From NCBI RefSeq assembly GCF_025370935.1, contig NC_133493.1, forward strand, positions 14,037,889 through 14,101,888: a DNA stretch of 64,000 nt, written 5' to 3'. Positions 42,226-53,308 of the stretch are shown piece by piece. The stretch comes from Choristoneura fumiferana. Taxonomy: Eukaryota; Arthropoda; Insecta; Lepidoptera; Tortricidae. Numbering within the stretch: the stretch's first letter is position 1; each line of letters opens with the position of its first letter. The notes beneath the pieces are model-generated. The model had not been told where the DNA came from, made no database searches, and was given only the letters and a program-made list of their open reading frames with translations. The translations under genes were made by a program, and so were the position numbers.

Positions 42226-42845
42226 TTGCTCCTAATATCGTGCATCGTGCAGCTCGAAGAAAATAGCACCTCGCACTGATTCGCCTTATACTCAGTTTAT
42301 AGTTAACTAGCAATAAAATAAATGAGTGACTTGCTTATGAAAATCTTCCCGCCATATTTTTCGCGACACATTCTTCTTAGCTGTGATGACTCAGAAACGC
42401 TGGTATACTCAACAAAGACATGCGGAAATATGTCCTTAGCGGCCCATTTTCAAAATAAACTTGACTATGTTTCCCGCTGCCCGCTTCGCTCTCCGCTTTG
42501 CTGCCCTCTCCGCTCACACCGCGCCGCAGCCTCCACACAATGCCATCTATTACCATATTACCATAACTTTTCTCACACTTTACTTGAGATTCAATGCACG
42601 CAGTCTGCGGTTACTTAATCTCTCTTTTGTAACTTTTTTGAATTCTAGACAAAAATGGGTTAAGTTAAGTGGAATGCGTTTAGAAGCTGTATGGCTGGAC
42701 TGTTCGCTTTTGAGTGCTATGAATACGGAGATATGACGGCAAGGTGTGTGGTATCTACAGAAGGTAAGTAGGAGAAATCCCACTATAATATATTGGGTGA
42801 TTCGGATACGTTATCAAAACCAATCCTACATTCTCAGTAATTGAT
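42226..42845. other. Intergenic sequence
   Basis: Small frames at 42322-42736 overlap in different phases and look like chance or worn repeat. No gene assigned. Confidence 0.35.
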
Positions 42846-42849
42846 AATG

Positions 42850-43020
42850 GATCGTTCACAATCATCATCATCATCAGCTGGAAGACGTCCACTGCAGTGC
42901 TGAACAAAGGCCTCCCCCTTAGTAGGCCACAATGAATGTCAACTCGCCACTTGCATCCACCGGTTTCCCACAACTCTCACGATGTCGTCAGTCTACCTGG
43001 TGGGAGGCCTGCCAACCCAT
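42850..43020 (-). mobile_element. RTE-like 3' end with ATC tail
   Basis: ATCATCATCATCATCAGCTGG, then ACAAAGGCCTCCCCCTTAG and CTCGCCACTTGCATCCACCG. The same module occurs at 61700-61865 and, in plus orientation, at 63640-63750. Confidence 0.62.
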
Positions 43021-43029
43021 AACACAATC

Positions 43030-43200
43030 AAAATTAAAAACCCACATATTTTTATCCCCGGCACAAAAAGAGGGAGCGGGTTATAAGTTTGACGCCAATG
43101 TCTGTCTGTAGCATCGTAGCTCTCAAACGGATGGACCGATTTCGATGTGGCTGTTTCACAAGAAGTGTGAAGGTTCAACATTCCCCGTCTCGAAGCAATG
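43030..43200. repeat. Dispersed GGGTTATAAGTTTGAC repeat, partial
   Basis: Shares the CTCAAACGGATGGACCGAT and GGGTTATAAGTTTGACG blocks with full-length members at 56377-56605 and 63290-63470. Other pieces: 45333-45545, 53989-54180, 58795-58925 and 62990-63155. Superfamily unknown. Confidence 0.55.
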
Positions 43201-43259
43201 TGCAGGGTTCTTTTGACACGTCCCCATAGTAATTTTCCTTGGTATCTAAATGTGACGAT

Positions 43260-43440
43260 TTAAACTGTCCTTTCGTGATTTTTACTCATAGTCAAAATAC
43301 TACAAATCACGCTAAAACACACGAATTATATTATTTCGACGTTTCGACCACATTAAATCGTCGAGGTAAATATTACTCGTGTGTTTTAGCGTGATAAGTC
43401 CTGTTTGTCATACTTTGACCATCTAAATGTGGTTTAAGAA
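43260..43440. repeat. Inverted repeat with GTGTGTTTTAGCGTGAT arms
   Basis: AATCACGCTAAAACACACGA (left) and ACTCGTGTGTTTTAGCGTGA (right) are inverted around a ~50-bp loop; outer TCAAAATAC / GTCATACTTTGA also pair. A related half occurs at 44392-44530. Confidence 0.55.
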
Positions 43441-43839
43441 TAAAAATAATATAATATAATACCAAGGACCATATATATAGGTTCTTGATAATACGTAATA
43501 AAATTTACTATTTATCGAAAGAACAACTGCATTATTTACAACACTGGCCATGAGGTACATGGCACATTTTCAACCATGTATTCTAAGTTGGTTAGGTTGG
43601 TAATGGATTAAATGTTAGGTTAAAACACGTGTCTAATTCAACTAATGTTTTGAGTAATTTAACTATCAAATTACTGTGATTTAGATCTTTAATTTCACGT
43701 TGAGTGCTTTAGCACTTTCAAACTCTTGTTCACTTATCTCTATCGTAACAAAGTTGCTTTTGCACGAGTGCATCAAAATGAACTTCTTAAACCGTGACAC
43801 GTATTGTTTTCATGTTTAATTGATCGAGACAGTCTGTTA

Positions 43840-43975
43840 GGGCCAGGGGGGCTACTACGAAATTCGTACCGTATCGTACCGTCCCTCTCACTCTCGTATT
43901 AAATAATACAAGCATAAGCGGGACGGCAAGATGCGAAGTTCGAATTTTGCACTTCGAGAGCCAGAACTTCGATAA
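43840..43975. mobile_element. MITE family with a CCCTCTCACTCTCGTATTAA core
   Basis: GGGCTACTACGAAATTCG at the left and a GCGAAGTTCGAATTTTGCAC segment at the right, around the CCCTCTCACTCTCG core. Related copies at 47352-47478 and (partial) 6893-6985. Confidence 0.55.
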
Positions 43976-44104
43976 ACAATTGCTTTGGTGAAAGTATTTA
44001 GCAATTACCTCTGTAGAAGGTACTTTACGAGAAAGTACGAAAGTACAATCTAACTTATATGTAGACATATATAGCTTAGCGAATTAGCTTGGTTAAGTGG
44101 TAAA

Positions 44105-44270
44105 GGGTAAGCCGTAATTAGCACGGAGAACAGATGTCCGTTGCGTTGGGGCCGAAAAGTTCTCGAGTGGAGACCGTGGATCGGCAAGCGCAGCATAGAA
44201 CTCGGACGTCCACTGACGAGATGGACGGATGACCTGGTTAAAGCCGCGTTTCTAATGTCTGATGGTTTTC
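44105..44270 (+). mobile_element. RTE-type 3' ORF fragment
   Basis: Parallel to 40705-40860: ACGGAGAACAGATGTCCGTT, GTGGAGACCGTGGATCGGC and GATGGACGGATGACCTGG. Frame-broken. Confidence 0.6.
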
Positions 44271-44391
44271 GAGAGAAGAAGAGACTGTAGGTATATAATA
44301 AATCCTAACCTAACCAACAAAAAGTTGGAAAAGTTTGTCACTTCAAAGTTCAATATCTCAAAAAGTCCAGAAACTATGGAAGTTCATAGTC

Positions 44392-44530
44392 AAAACGGGA
44401 CTTATCAACTTTGAGTCTAACTCGTGACCACGGCCACTGTAACAAACGTCGAGGTAAATATTACTAGTGTGTGTTAGCGTGATAAGTCCCGTTTGTGGTA
44501 TTTTGACTGTGAGTGAAAATCACGAAAGTT
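44392..44530. repeat. Half copy of the 43260-43440 repeat
   Basis: CGTCGAGGTAAATATTACT followed by GTGTGTTAGCGTGATAAGTC and GTATTTTGACTGTGAG. Confidence 0.5.
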
Positions 44531-44689
44531 TAAAACGTTATGTTATGGAACTATGGAAGCTGATTGATGACACAATTTTACTGTACGTGGCAGCAAGTGC
44601 CAAAGGAAACGCACAGTGGTAGACCGCCATTCGTCGAGACGGTGAGATGGTGTGAGATGATGTTTTTTTCATCTTTGTCCAAAGGGAGA

Positions 44690-44800
44690 CGCGTTTAATC
44701 ATCGATCATCGTCTCAGCCGTAGGACGTCCACTGTTGGACATAGGCCTCCCCCATAGACTTCCAGTTGCGTCGGTGGAAGCGGCTTGCATCCAACGTGAA
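44690..44800 (-). mobile_element. RTE-like 3' end, short
   Basis: ATCATCGATCATCGTCTCAG followed by GGACGTCCACTGTTGGACAT and AGGCCTCCCCCATAG. Confidence 0.55.
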
Positions 44801-44863
44801 CCCGCGACTTTAAACATCGAAGTTCGTGTCGTTCCGTCTCCCTACACTCATACTATTTAATCA

Positions 44864-45080
44864 ATACTATACTAATATTATAAATGCGAAAGTGTGTGTA
44901 TGTTTGTCCGTCTTTCACGTCGAAACGGAGCGACAGATCAACGTGGTTTTTGGCATAGAGATAGTTTATGGGCCAGAAAGTGACATAGGCTACTTTTTAT
45001 CCCGAAAAATGGACAGTTCCCGAGGGAATAGCGCGCGATAACCGAATTCCAAGCGGGCAAAGCCGCGGGCAAAAGCTAGT
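44864..45080 (+). mobile_element. Lep1-like non-autonomous Helitron
   Basis: Starts near ACTAATATTATAAATGCGAA and ends GCCGCGGGCAAAAGCTAGT, with the internal GGGCCAGAAAGTGACATAGG and CCCGAAAAATGGACAGTTCC blocks. A CTAG 3' end preceded by a GC-rich stretch is typical of lepidopteran Lep1-type Helitrons. Reverse-oriented relatives: 48409-48704, 55073-55545 (divergent) and 62023-62160 (partial). Confidence 0.6.
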
Positions 45081-45332
45081 AAAAATAAATACATAAGATA
45101 TACGGTACAGTACAGCGACACAGCTGGTTTCCGATTGCATCATGCACTTATATTTACTTTTCCCCGCAAAACTAAGAAAGTATTCTTCCGGAACTAATGA
45201 TTTTCCTCTGAACCGCGGAGCTTTCTCCGGGTCTGCGCTTGCGCAGCTATTTATATTAAATAGACTTTACCCGCGGCTTCACACGAGTACACCATTAAAT
45301 CCGGCACTTGAATTGAAAATATTGGATTTTTA

Positions 45333-45545
45333 ATCCCGGACGCAAAACGAGGGGTGTTATAAGTTTGACCGCTATCTGTGTCTGTATGTGGCACCGTAGC
45401 TCTTAAACGGGAAGACCGATTCAATGTGTTATTTTTTTATTTGAAAGCAGGTTTTCTAGCGATGGTTCTAAGACATGTTTTATTAAAATCGGTTCAGCCG
45501 TTTTTGAGATATTGAACTTTGAATTAACATAGTCGGGGTTTACCA
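45333..45545 (-). repeat. Dispersed GGGTTATAAGTTTGAC-family repeat
   Basis: Runs from CCGGACGCAAAACGAGGGG through GCACCGTAGCTCTTAAACGG to ATCGGTTCAGCCGTTTTTGAG, collinear with 63290-63470 in the same orientation and inverted relative to 56377-56605. Confidence 0.6.
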
Positions 45546-45996
45546 ACTTTTTATTGGTTAGGTCAGTTAAAATGCCAGAGTTAATGTTCCCGCGAGCGGA
45601 GCCGCAGACAAACCCTAGTTTTAGCAGTACACCATCATGATTATACCCCGGGTGTGGTATTAATTATCAAGCACCTTTGTCATTAGTCATATTCTTTGAG
45701 CTTCACTATTAACCTCAAAACACTTCGTATGAAACGTGGTTATGATTACAGTAAACTTAAAGCAGGTAATTAAGCAAGTAATTATGAGTCAACACCCAAA
45801 TTATTAGACGTCGAAACGTTGATTATAGAAGGATCTCGCATCGCACCGGCATGCCTTTGGCTTGTGGCTTGGTTTGTCGAGTGTGGCACAAGTTATAGAA
45901 TACAGCGAGCGGTCGCCATAATTTTTATTTCTTAATGAATCATCATCATCAGCCTTAGGTGACTGTTTGGACATATCTTCCCAATAGACCTCCAGT
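45508..45996 (+). repeat. Local direct duplication, left unit
   Basis: Matches 46823-47270 base for base over long stretches (from GAATTAACATAGTCGGG to CCAATAGACCTCCAGT). The period is about 1.3 kb. The right unit lacks about 30 bp near the end (TTTTTATTTCTTAATG region). The unit includes an RTE-like ATCATCATC tail, so these are not LTRs. Confidence 0.9.
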
Positions 45997-46039
45997 AAAA
46001 CAAATATTCTCAGAACCAAATTTGTATTGAAGTCTTATC

Positions 46040-46790
46040 AACAAATCAAATCAATGTCAAGCAAAAAACACATACTGATGGCCAGTACAATGAAGTTTCA
46101 CACTCCCCTGCATCAGATCACTTACGTCCTAGTGAGGCTCGTGCTCTAAGAAAGCTTTCCTTTGGTAGGGCTTTCGTAAACGCTGCTACTTGTTCTCTAG
46201 AGGTAGTAGAGGAATTGACCTTTTTCTCTTGATGAAGCTCTCGCAAAACTTAGCGCGTGTCTATTGCTTTTGTCTTACACTGGGTTCTTGACAAGCTTAA
46301 TAGCACTTTGGTTTCCACATAAAAGTAGGTATGACCCGATTCTCGAACTTTTGTAAAGTCGATTGAGCCATAACCGTTGGGCTGCAAGGCTGACAAACTT
46401 CGCCTCAGTGGTTAAAGGTCACAGATCTAGTGTCTTTGAAGAAAGGACACCGCTCCCCCTGCGGCCACATACGTAACCAGAAGTCGACGTGTCTTTATCT
46501 CCGGCGTAGTCGCATCGCTATATGGTACGAAGGAATTTTCTCAGCTGACGCTTAACCATTCTTTTTGTGCCAAAACTGTAAGCTTGTTCCTTCTTTGACA
46601 AACCGCAAGCATTAACATCTTACTCTCATCAAAATTTATATAGATTACCATCTCTAATACTGTACAGCTTTGACTTGGCCGCTCTTATCTTTTTGAAGAC
46701 ACGCATCCTTGTCCGCTATCTCTATATATCCATGGTCCAATGCTGAACCGGGAGAATAAGGTTTTTTCCTGCTTGAGGTACATAAAACAT
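46040..46790 (-). pseudogene. Ty1/copia pol (RNase H) remnant
   Basis: Minus-strand translation, interrupted by stops and shifts, shows SDADYAGDKDTRRSTSGYVC, then GGAVSF, later SAIKLVKNP, a HIDTR-like stretch, VRELHQEKK-like and SREQVA..FTKALPKESFLRAR. These are the conserved landmarks of the copia RNase H domain in the right order. No LTR, RT core or integrase is visible. It lies between the two units of the local duplication. Confidence 0.78.
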
Positions 46791-46822
46791 TATTCAGATG
46801 AGCACGTTCCATTTACCTTGTA

Positions 46823-47270
46823 GATATTAACTTTGAATTAACATAGTCGGGAATTTACCAACTTTTTGTTGGTTACGTTAAAATGCCAGAGTTAATGTTC
46901 TCACGAGCGGAGCCGCAGACAAACCCTAGTTTTAGCAGTACACCATCATGATTATACCCCGGGTGTGGTATTAATTATCAAGCACCTTTGTCATATTCTT
47001 TGAGCTTCACTATTAACCTCAAAACACTTCGTATGAAACGTGGTTATGATTACAGTAAACTTAAAGCAGGTAATTAAGCAAGTAATTATGAGTCAACACC
47101 CAAATTATTAGACGTCGAAACGTTGATTATAGAAGGATCTCGCATCGCACCGGCATGCCTTTGGCTTGTGGCTTGGTTTGTCGAGTGTGGCACAAGTTAT
47201 AGAATACAGCGAGCGGTCATCATCAGCCTTAGGTGACTGTTTGGACATATCTTCCCAATAGACCTCCAGT
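46823..47270 (+). repeat. Local direct duplication, right unit
   Basis: Second copy of 45508-45996, with small deletions. Confidence 0.9.
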
Positions 47271-47351
47271 TGCTTAATACCAGATTATCCGTCTAACTCA
47301 TTGGTAAGTCTCAAAGAATAACAGTTATTGATGTTAATTTATGAAAGACGT

Positions 47352-47478
47352 GGTACCTGAGGGCCTACTTAAATCGAAGTTCGTATCGTACAATCCCTCT
47401 CGCTCTCTTATTAAACAGTATAAAGTGTCAGAAGGATCGAACGACACGAACTTCGATTTTCGAATTTCGTATTAGCCC
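47352..47478. mobile_element. MITE, CCCTCTCGCTCTC core
   Basis: GGGCCTACTTAAATCGAAGTTCG at the left is inverted relative to GAACTTCGATTTTCGAATTTC at the right; same family as 43840-43975. Confidence 0.6.
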
Positions 47479-47746
47479 TGCGTGGTGCCAACTGGTTTGA
47501 TCTCTCAAGCAGAGGATAGAGGAATTGAGAAAGTAACTCTGAGTTTTTGGGAATTTATGAGCTATATGATGAAGAAAGCGTGCTCTGGACGTGTGCTAAT
47601 GGATGGTCGCGAGTGTTGTTATTCCCTCAGGAACTGTGTATTTTTCCGGAATAAAAAGTAGCCTATGCCACTCTCTGGCCCATAAACTATGTTCATAGGA
47701 TATTGTTACTAACCCAATACGGATTTTTGTCTAAATTAACGAATCG

Positions 47747-47998
47747 ACGACCGGATGGCCAATTGGTTACAGAACCTGACTACGAAGCTTGAGGTCCCGG
47801 GTTCGATTCCCGGCCGGGGCAGATACATATTTGTATGAATAAAACGAATGTTTGTTCTCGGGTCTTGGATGTTTAATATGTATTTAAGTATATATATATG
47901 TATTTACCTATATAAGTATGTTTGTCCGTTGCCTAGTATTCATAGTACAAGATTTGCTTCGTTTGTGACTAGGCCAATTAGCGATTTTTATTATTTAT
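47747..47998 (+). mobile_element. tRNA-headed SINE, third copy
   Basis: Head ACCGGATGGCCAATTGGTTA (A box altered), B box GGTTCGATTCC, body and 3' end (GACTAGGCCAATTAGCG) as in 8551-8823. Confidence 0.8.
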
Positions 47999-47999
47999 T

Positions 48000-48405
48000 A
48001 TCTGTACATAAAATAACAGTTAAAAAGAAGACAAATAGAACTTACCTAAGAAACCTTAACTAAATATACCTATACATGTTACTATAAAAATAAAAATTAT
48101 AAAAAGAACACCCGTCTAAAAGATATGCCTGTGGTAGGGTTCTCATGATGCTGGCCGCATTACCCCTTTGGACCGCAAATAAATTGAGTTGAAAATCATA
48201 GAACAATTATACAACCATTCTCGCTTGCCACTTGTAACTTGAACCGTGTGTCGGGAGCTGCGCGTGAGTTTTTGTCCGCGTGCTTGAGATGCGTGTCGGC
48301 CGCACATTACACTCCAGGCCGAGTATGTGGATATGTCGACATTACATTACTGACCAAAAACATGTTTGGCCAACGACGTATTTACTTTGTAGCTTTAGTT
48401 TAGTT
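48000..48405. other. Unassigned sequence
   Basis: No gene or recognisable element; the frame starting at 48280 is mostly Lep1-like repeat. Confidence 0.3.
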
Positions 48406-48408
48406 TAT

Positions 48409-48704
48409 ACTAGCTTTTGCCCGCGGCTTTGGTTATCGCGCGCTGTTCCCTCGGGAACTGTGAATTTTTCCGGGATAAAAATTAGCCTATGTCACTCTCT
48501 GGCCCATAAACTATCTCTATACCAAAATTTACGTCGATCCGTCGCTCCGTTTCGACGTGGAAGACGGACAAACATACAAACATACAAACACACACACTTT
48601 CGCATATGTAAATTCCATTCAACCCGTCCACCCGTTTTACAATCAAGTGACACCAATAATCTCAGAAACTTTCGCATTTATAATTTTAGTAGTATTAGTG
48701 AGAT
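48409..48704 (-). mobile_element. Lep1-like Helitron, reverse orientation
   Basis: ACTAGCTTTTGCCCGCGGC at the start and TTATAATTTTAGTAGTATTA at the end are the reversed ends of 44864-45080. The shared GGCCCATAAACTATCTCTA and CGTCGATCCGTCGCTCCGTT blocks lie between. Confidence 0.62.
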
Positions 48705-49079
48705 TGTAACCTAAGTTTCAACAAACACTTGCTCAATATAACCCGTTTGAGTTCTACACAATGAGATCCCTAGTTTAGATTGCGAACAAGTGATTATGTT
48801 CGTTGTAAATAATGTCACTCGACTAACCGGATTTCCTTGCGTGGAATTTGACATTAAGTTTAATGAAGTGTTAGAACATAAACAAACCTTGCTCTGAATG
48901 GCGACTAATAAATAATTAAAGTTTATAGATCGTTATTTAAATGCCCCTCTCTTCCACTCTTAGGCTACGTTTCTACCAGAGCTGTGCAAGCATGTGTTCC
49001 GAGGATGTGTTTGTCATGAACCAATAGAAACGCTTCATTTGCCTATCCTCGCTCAGCGCAGCTCTAATACGTACATCCT

Positions 49080-49305
49080 ACGACTTTCACCACCACCATC
49101 CCAGCCTATATACGTCCCACTGCTGGGCACAGGCCTCTCAGAACAAGAGAGCTTGGGCCATAGTTCCTACGCGGGCCCAGTGCGGATTGGAACTTCACAC
49201 GCTCCACTGAATTGCTTCGCAGGTTTGTGCAGGTTTCCTCACGACGTTTTCCTCCGCAAAGCTCGTGGTAAATTTCAAATGTACCCTACGACCTCCGTGA
49301 CCTAG
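49080..49305 (-). mobile_element. Chimeric SINE with CAGCAGTGGGACGTATATAG tail, 5'-truncated
   Basis: The plus strand starts CAGCCTATATACGTCCCACT and continues through GGCACAGGCCTCTCAGAACA and GCAGGTTTCCTCACGACG. It is the complement of the complete copy at 50668-50985, minus its tRNA-like head. Confidence 0.72.
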
Positions 49306-49386
49306 ATGTCCTACGACTTTCTTAAATTAATTAAGACAAACGTTTTCAAACGGGCTATAAACTCCTAAAACTGCTAAAAGTGTCTC

Positions 49387-49441
49387 CGAAGTGGTAACGT
49401 TTCGTGTGCTCTGCCTACCCTATTTGGGAATACAGGCATGA

Positions 49442-49490
<49 letters not shown>
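49387..49490 (+). repeat. SINE-like 3' end followed by a (TG)n microsatellite
   Basis: GTAACGTTTCGTGTGCTCTG and CCCTATTTGGGAATACAGGC match the minus-strand element at 2793-3034. The tail has expanded into about 23 TG units (49445-49490). Confidence 0.75.
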
Positions 49491-49499
<9 letters not shown>

Positions 49500-50150
49500 C
49501 TATCAACTAAGTAACACCTGTATTTTGAAACACAGGACGTATTTAATAGAATCATGTAAGTGATTGAATTAAAACACATTCATAAACAGTTAAAAAACTG
49601 TTGCAACATGTTTCACTTACCATTTGCGTCCGAGTGTTGGTCAAATGTTAATTAACTAGTTTGAGCAACGTTTTGATTTACAGTGTACCAAGTTTTTCAA
49701 GGGTACGCTTTCACTGAACCGGAGTCGCGTAAATATAATCCCACCAATCGCATCAATTGAAATCCATGTCATACGCTCACTTGTGATATGACAGCGTTGC
49801 CTTTCGTTATACTTGTGACGCAAAGCTAAGTCATTTTATTGTGACCTTATTTATGTAAGCATCAATTACTTAAACAACTAAGTACTTAAAAAGTTGATTA
49901 AAGAATTGTTGGGGGAGAAAGGTCCTCGGGTGGCGACTACGAATCGGAAGATGCAGCATTGACAGTCCCCCTATACCTTTATTCAACAGTGAACATCTTC
50001 CAGTTGATAATGTCCCCCACAGTGGCTCAACATTAAAATTTGATGTATGGTCGACCAAGAAAGTGTTTTACTAATTTTAATGACAGTTCCTACTTTAGAA
50101 ATAAAACAAAAAGGCTGATTGTCATATTGACTAGTGAGTGAAAATAGGTT
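49500..50150. other. Unassigned sequence
   Basis: AT-rich, with a short RTE-like segment near 49920-49965 (GGTGGCGACTACGAATCGG). No gene seen. Confidence 0.35.
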
Positions 50151-50156
50151 TTGACG

Positions 50157-50400
50157 TTTTTTTTTTTTTTTTTTTTTTTTATACAGTATAGGCTTGCGTT
50201 TGGCCACAATCACGCCTGATGGAAGCGAGGATGAGGCCTACGATGGAGCACGCTTGCCTAGTAAATGCTCTTCACCCTAGACTTGAAGGCGGCCAAATTG
50301 TAGTGTTCAGGAAACACAGTCGCAGGCAGGGAATTCCACTCTTTTGCTGCTACGCGCTTTTTTTTTTGCGTTTTAGGCGCTACAAATTACATTAAACCTT
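50157..50400 (-). mobile_element. Non-LTR 3' end with poly-T
   Basis: A T-run (50157-50179) adjoins TTGGCCACAATCACGCCTGA and CAGGCAGGGAATTCCACTC, so on the minus strand it is a coding-derived 3' end followed by poly(A). Similar proteinless tails are common for CR1/Jockey-like elements. Confidence 0.55.
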
Positions 50401-50667
50401 AGGGTGGTTAACCAATTTCTTGGTCGACTATACATAATTAAAACCCTAATACTTTACAATAATAACCGATATGTTATCGTTGCACAATCTGTCACCCACA
50501 ATCCGTTCACTTTTGCTCCACAATCCCAGTAAAATACCTCGTAAATTAATAATTTAATGAGTTAAATGCGTAAATATTAACCAATAACAACAAATCTCTA
50601 TTATAACATAATTAATTTTAAATCGAGAAAATCAGATTTATTGTCAATTAACTGTAAATTGGTGAAA

Positions 50668-50985
50668 AAAACGCCGTGGTGGCCTAGTGGTTTGACCTAT
50701 CGCCTCTCAAACAGAGGGTCGTGGGTTCAAACCCCGGCTCGCACCTCTGAGTTTTTCCAAATTCATGTGCGGAATTACATTTGAAATTTACCACGAGCTT
50801 TGCGGTGAAGGAAAACATCGTGACGAAACCTGCACAAACCTGCGAAGCAATTCAATGGTGCGTGTGAAGTTCCCAATCCGCACTGGGGCCCGCGTGGGAA
50901 CTATAGCCCAAGCCCTCATGTTCTGAGAGGAGGCCTGTGCCCAGCAGTGGGACGTATATAGGCTGGGATGATGAACTGTAAGTTT
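50668..50985 (+). mobile_element. Chimeric tRNA-headed SINE, complete
   Basis: Head CGCCGTGGTGGCCTAGTGG with B box GGTTCAAACCC, then CGCACCTCTGAGTTTTTCC, GGTGAAGGAAAACATCGTG and the LINE-type end GCCCAGCAGTGGGACGTATA plus a GATGATGA tail. A degenerate head is at 54184-54250, and 3' parts are at 49080-49305 and 63471-63610. The 3' end resembles RTE-type ends, which suggests mobilisation by an RTE partner. Confidence 0.78.
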
Positions 50986-52140
50986 GATTAAATGGTTTCA
51001 AATGTGTTTAAGGGATTGATGGTTTCAATGAAACGCGATCAAAACTTAAATTAATGGTTTAAATGAGTTTAACGCGTAAATTGTCCCGAAGTGTATGGTA
51101 GCGCTAGTTGCTTTCGTTCTGGTACGCGGCAGTGTATGGAATGTACGTGTATACTTCGAGAATGTATGACACGAGTTGAAACTTGAAAGCCCTCGAAATG
51201 TCTTAGCCAACCTACCATTTTCTACATTGAGGTGGAACTGTAAAGAACTGTGAAATTATGTCTAAAATCTTCCTTAAACAGTCCTAAGACTTTATTCTCG
51301 TAAATGAGGTATTTATAATTTATATCATACATAACACCAATACAATAAATATATATTTTTCTTTTTGTACAATAAAGAGTTTACATACATACATACATAC
51401 AATATAATGTAACCGTAGTTTTTAAGCTTTAATGCAAGTACGTAGGATATCTTACTTTTAGTTTTTTAATAGAATTAGATAACATTATTATAAATGTGGC
51501 TATACCCTACCAGGGTGCATAATATTGTAAGACTTATTAGAATAAGGCCTTATGTATTTTATGTTTTTAGCCAAATAAATAAATACTAAATACTAATACT
51601 CTCACACATGTTCACACGCAAAAAATAGATTAAGAGAGATAGAGATATCTCTTTAACATGCGCCTGGAAGAAACTCTTCCAGCCATCTCCTTCCGTAATA
51701 AGCTCCAAGGAGTGGGAATTACAGTCGGGTTTATTAGCAGGTGAGAGTCTGGCACTGCCTGGGCATTTTCTTCCCGTCTTTCATAATGAATTTTTCCACC
51801 ATCTCCTATAAAACACCTCATATAAAATTCATAACTAAAATCAGGTGAATAAAAACAAGGGCTTAGGTGTCTTCGATCCATAAATCCAAAAAAAACATGC
51901 GCCTGGCGAGAGCTCTATTGTGGGCTAAACAAAGGTGCACTAAAATTTAGAATAGGAGAATCATAAACATAACCTAAGTATTTCCTATGTAAGTCAAATC
52001 TAGATAGCCTAGGCACTGTGCTATTCCATTGCAATTTCCTAGGCATTAAGCATCGGCCGCTTTCCAATACGCTAATACCGGCAATCTGGCGCAGCATAGA
52101 TTTAACTGCGCACACAGCGAAAATGCAGTACACACACACA
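50986..52140. other. Unassigned sequence
   Basis: Contains a CATA microsatellite near 51384-51400 and retroposon-like A/T tails near 51560. The minus-strand frames at 51630-52139 show no family I recognise. Confidence 0.35.
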
Positions 52141-52503
52141 TACCGGATGTGGCCTGTAATATGAGCAAATAATTAAAACATAGATCATACTCCTCAAACT
52201 GAACAACATTAGTTCAGCGACTTATAAAAATAATTAGCTTTTTAATTTTTATACACTTTTAAGTTTATTCGACTGTTATTCGAAGAAGCAATGTATATAA
52301 AGCAAAATGCTTGATGTTTGTAGTATGACAGGTGATGTCAGTTGTGTTCTAGGATGGCGTACATTGATAGCAATATTTAATTTGTATGAAAAAAGGAATT
52401 CAAAGACTCCATTATTTTTAAAAGTCGCTGAACTAATGTTGTTCAGTTTGACGAGGACAATCTATCTTTAAATTTTTGCCCGTATTACAGGCCACACCCG
52501 GTA
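52141..52503. mobile_element. 363-bp foldback element with TACCGGRTGTGGCC ends
   Basis: TACCGGATGTGGCCTGTAAT at the left is inverted at the right (complement of TACCGGGTGTGGCCTGTAAT). Inner CTGAACAACATTAGTTCAGC and its complement also pair. No coding capacity. Confidence 0.78.
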
Positions 52504-52504
52504 T

Positions 52505-52738
52505 ACAGGGTTCTCTATCGTTTGCCCGAATTTCATATGCCCGAATGTATCGTTTTCTAGAATTTTCATTTGCCATAAAGTAATTTATTTCTGAAATAGT
52601 AATTTCTTCAAAGTTGATATTAAACTAACCTAACCTACTGCATTCTATATGATGACATTTTAAAAAAACCTGAAAACTATCGCTTCTATATATTTTATGG
52701 CAAACGTTGGTATGGCAAGTGAAATTCGGGCAAGTAAA
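52505..52738. repeat. CCCGAATTTCAT element, second copy
   Basis: Near-identical to 5895-6142, including CATTTGCCATAAAGTAATTT and the GGCAAACGTTGGTATGGC segment. Confidence 0.65.
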
Positions 52739-52934
52739 GGTAAACGGGTATACAGACATATATACACACACCCGCGAGCGCCTAAAGTAATGTCAGAGCT
52801 GGACAAGAACAGAAGAGAAAATAAACACCAGAAAGACACGTCTTTGCTCTTAAAGGTCTCTCCCCATTACACCGTATCATACCATGTCCGTAATAGAAAC
52901 GAGTCAGGCAAAAATATACAGGGAGTCTCTGACC

Positions 52935-53308
52935 ATGGGGTTTTAAATCCACGGTTCTATTTTACTCGCATAACTGAGCTACTTTTGTTCTGCTACTTTT
53001 TAAAAATATGACCGCTGTTAATTTAATTTATTTTCATACAAATTAAATGTAATTTTCAATGTATGCGATACAATACTAAAATGACGGCACATTGATAAAT
53101 GTTTATGTTAATGTTAAATTAATGTCAAAAATTATTTCAAGGCCCCGTACCATGAAACAGCGTAACACCGCCATGTCCGATGCACTGATTAACAATTAAA
53201 CTTTGAGAATCAATAAATGATCTAAATTTATGTTGTTTGAAAATGTTACAAAACAAAAGTAGCTTAGTTTTGTGAGTGGAATTGAACCTAGAATTTCAAG
53301 GCCCATTG
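52935..53308. repeat. Foldback element with GAGCTACTTTTGTT arms
   Basis: The left arm GGGGTTTTAAATCCACGG to GAGCTACTTTTGTTCTGC is imperfectly inverted at the right (AAAACAAAAGTAGCTTAG to CTAGAATTTCAAGGCCC). No coding content. Confidence 0.5.

Noticed and set aside
45508..47270. The 0.45-kb direct repeats as LTRs of the copia remnant
   Set aside because: The units contain an RTE-like tail and other dispersed repeats, lack TG...CA ends, and are much less decayed than the copia sequence between them.
49445..49490. TG repeat as a regulatory Z-DNA element
   Set aside because: It is the expanded simple tail of a SINE-like copy; there is no adjoining gene.
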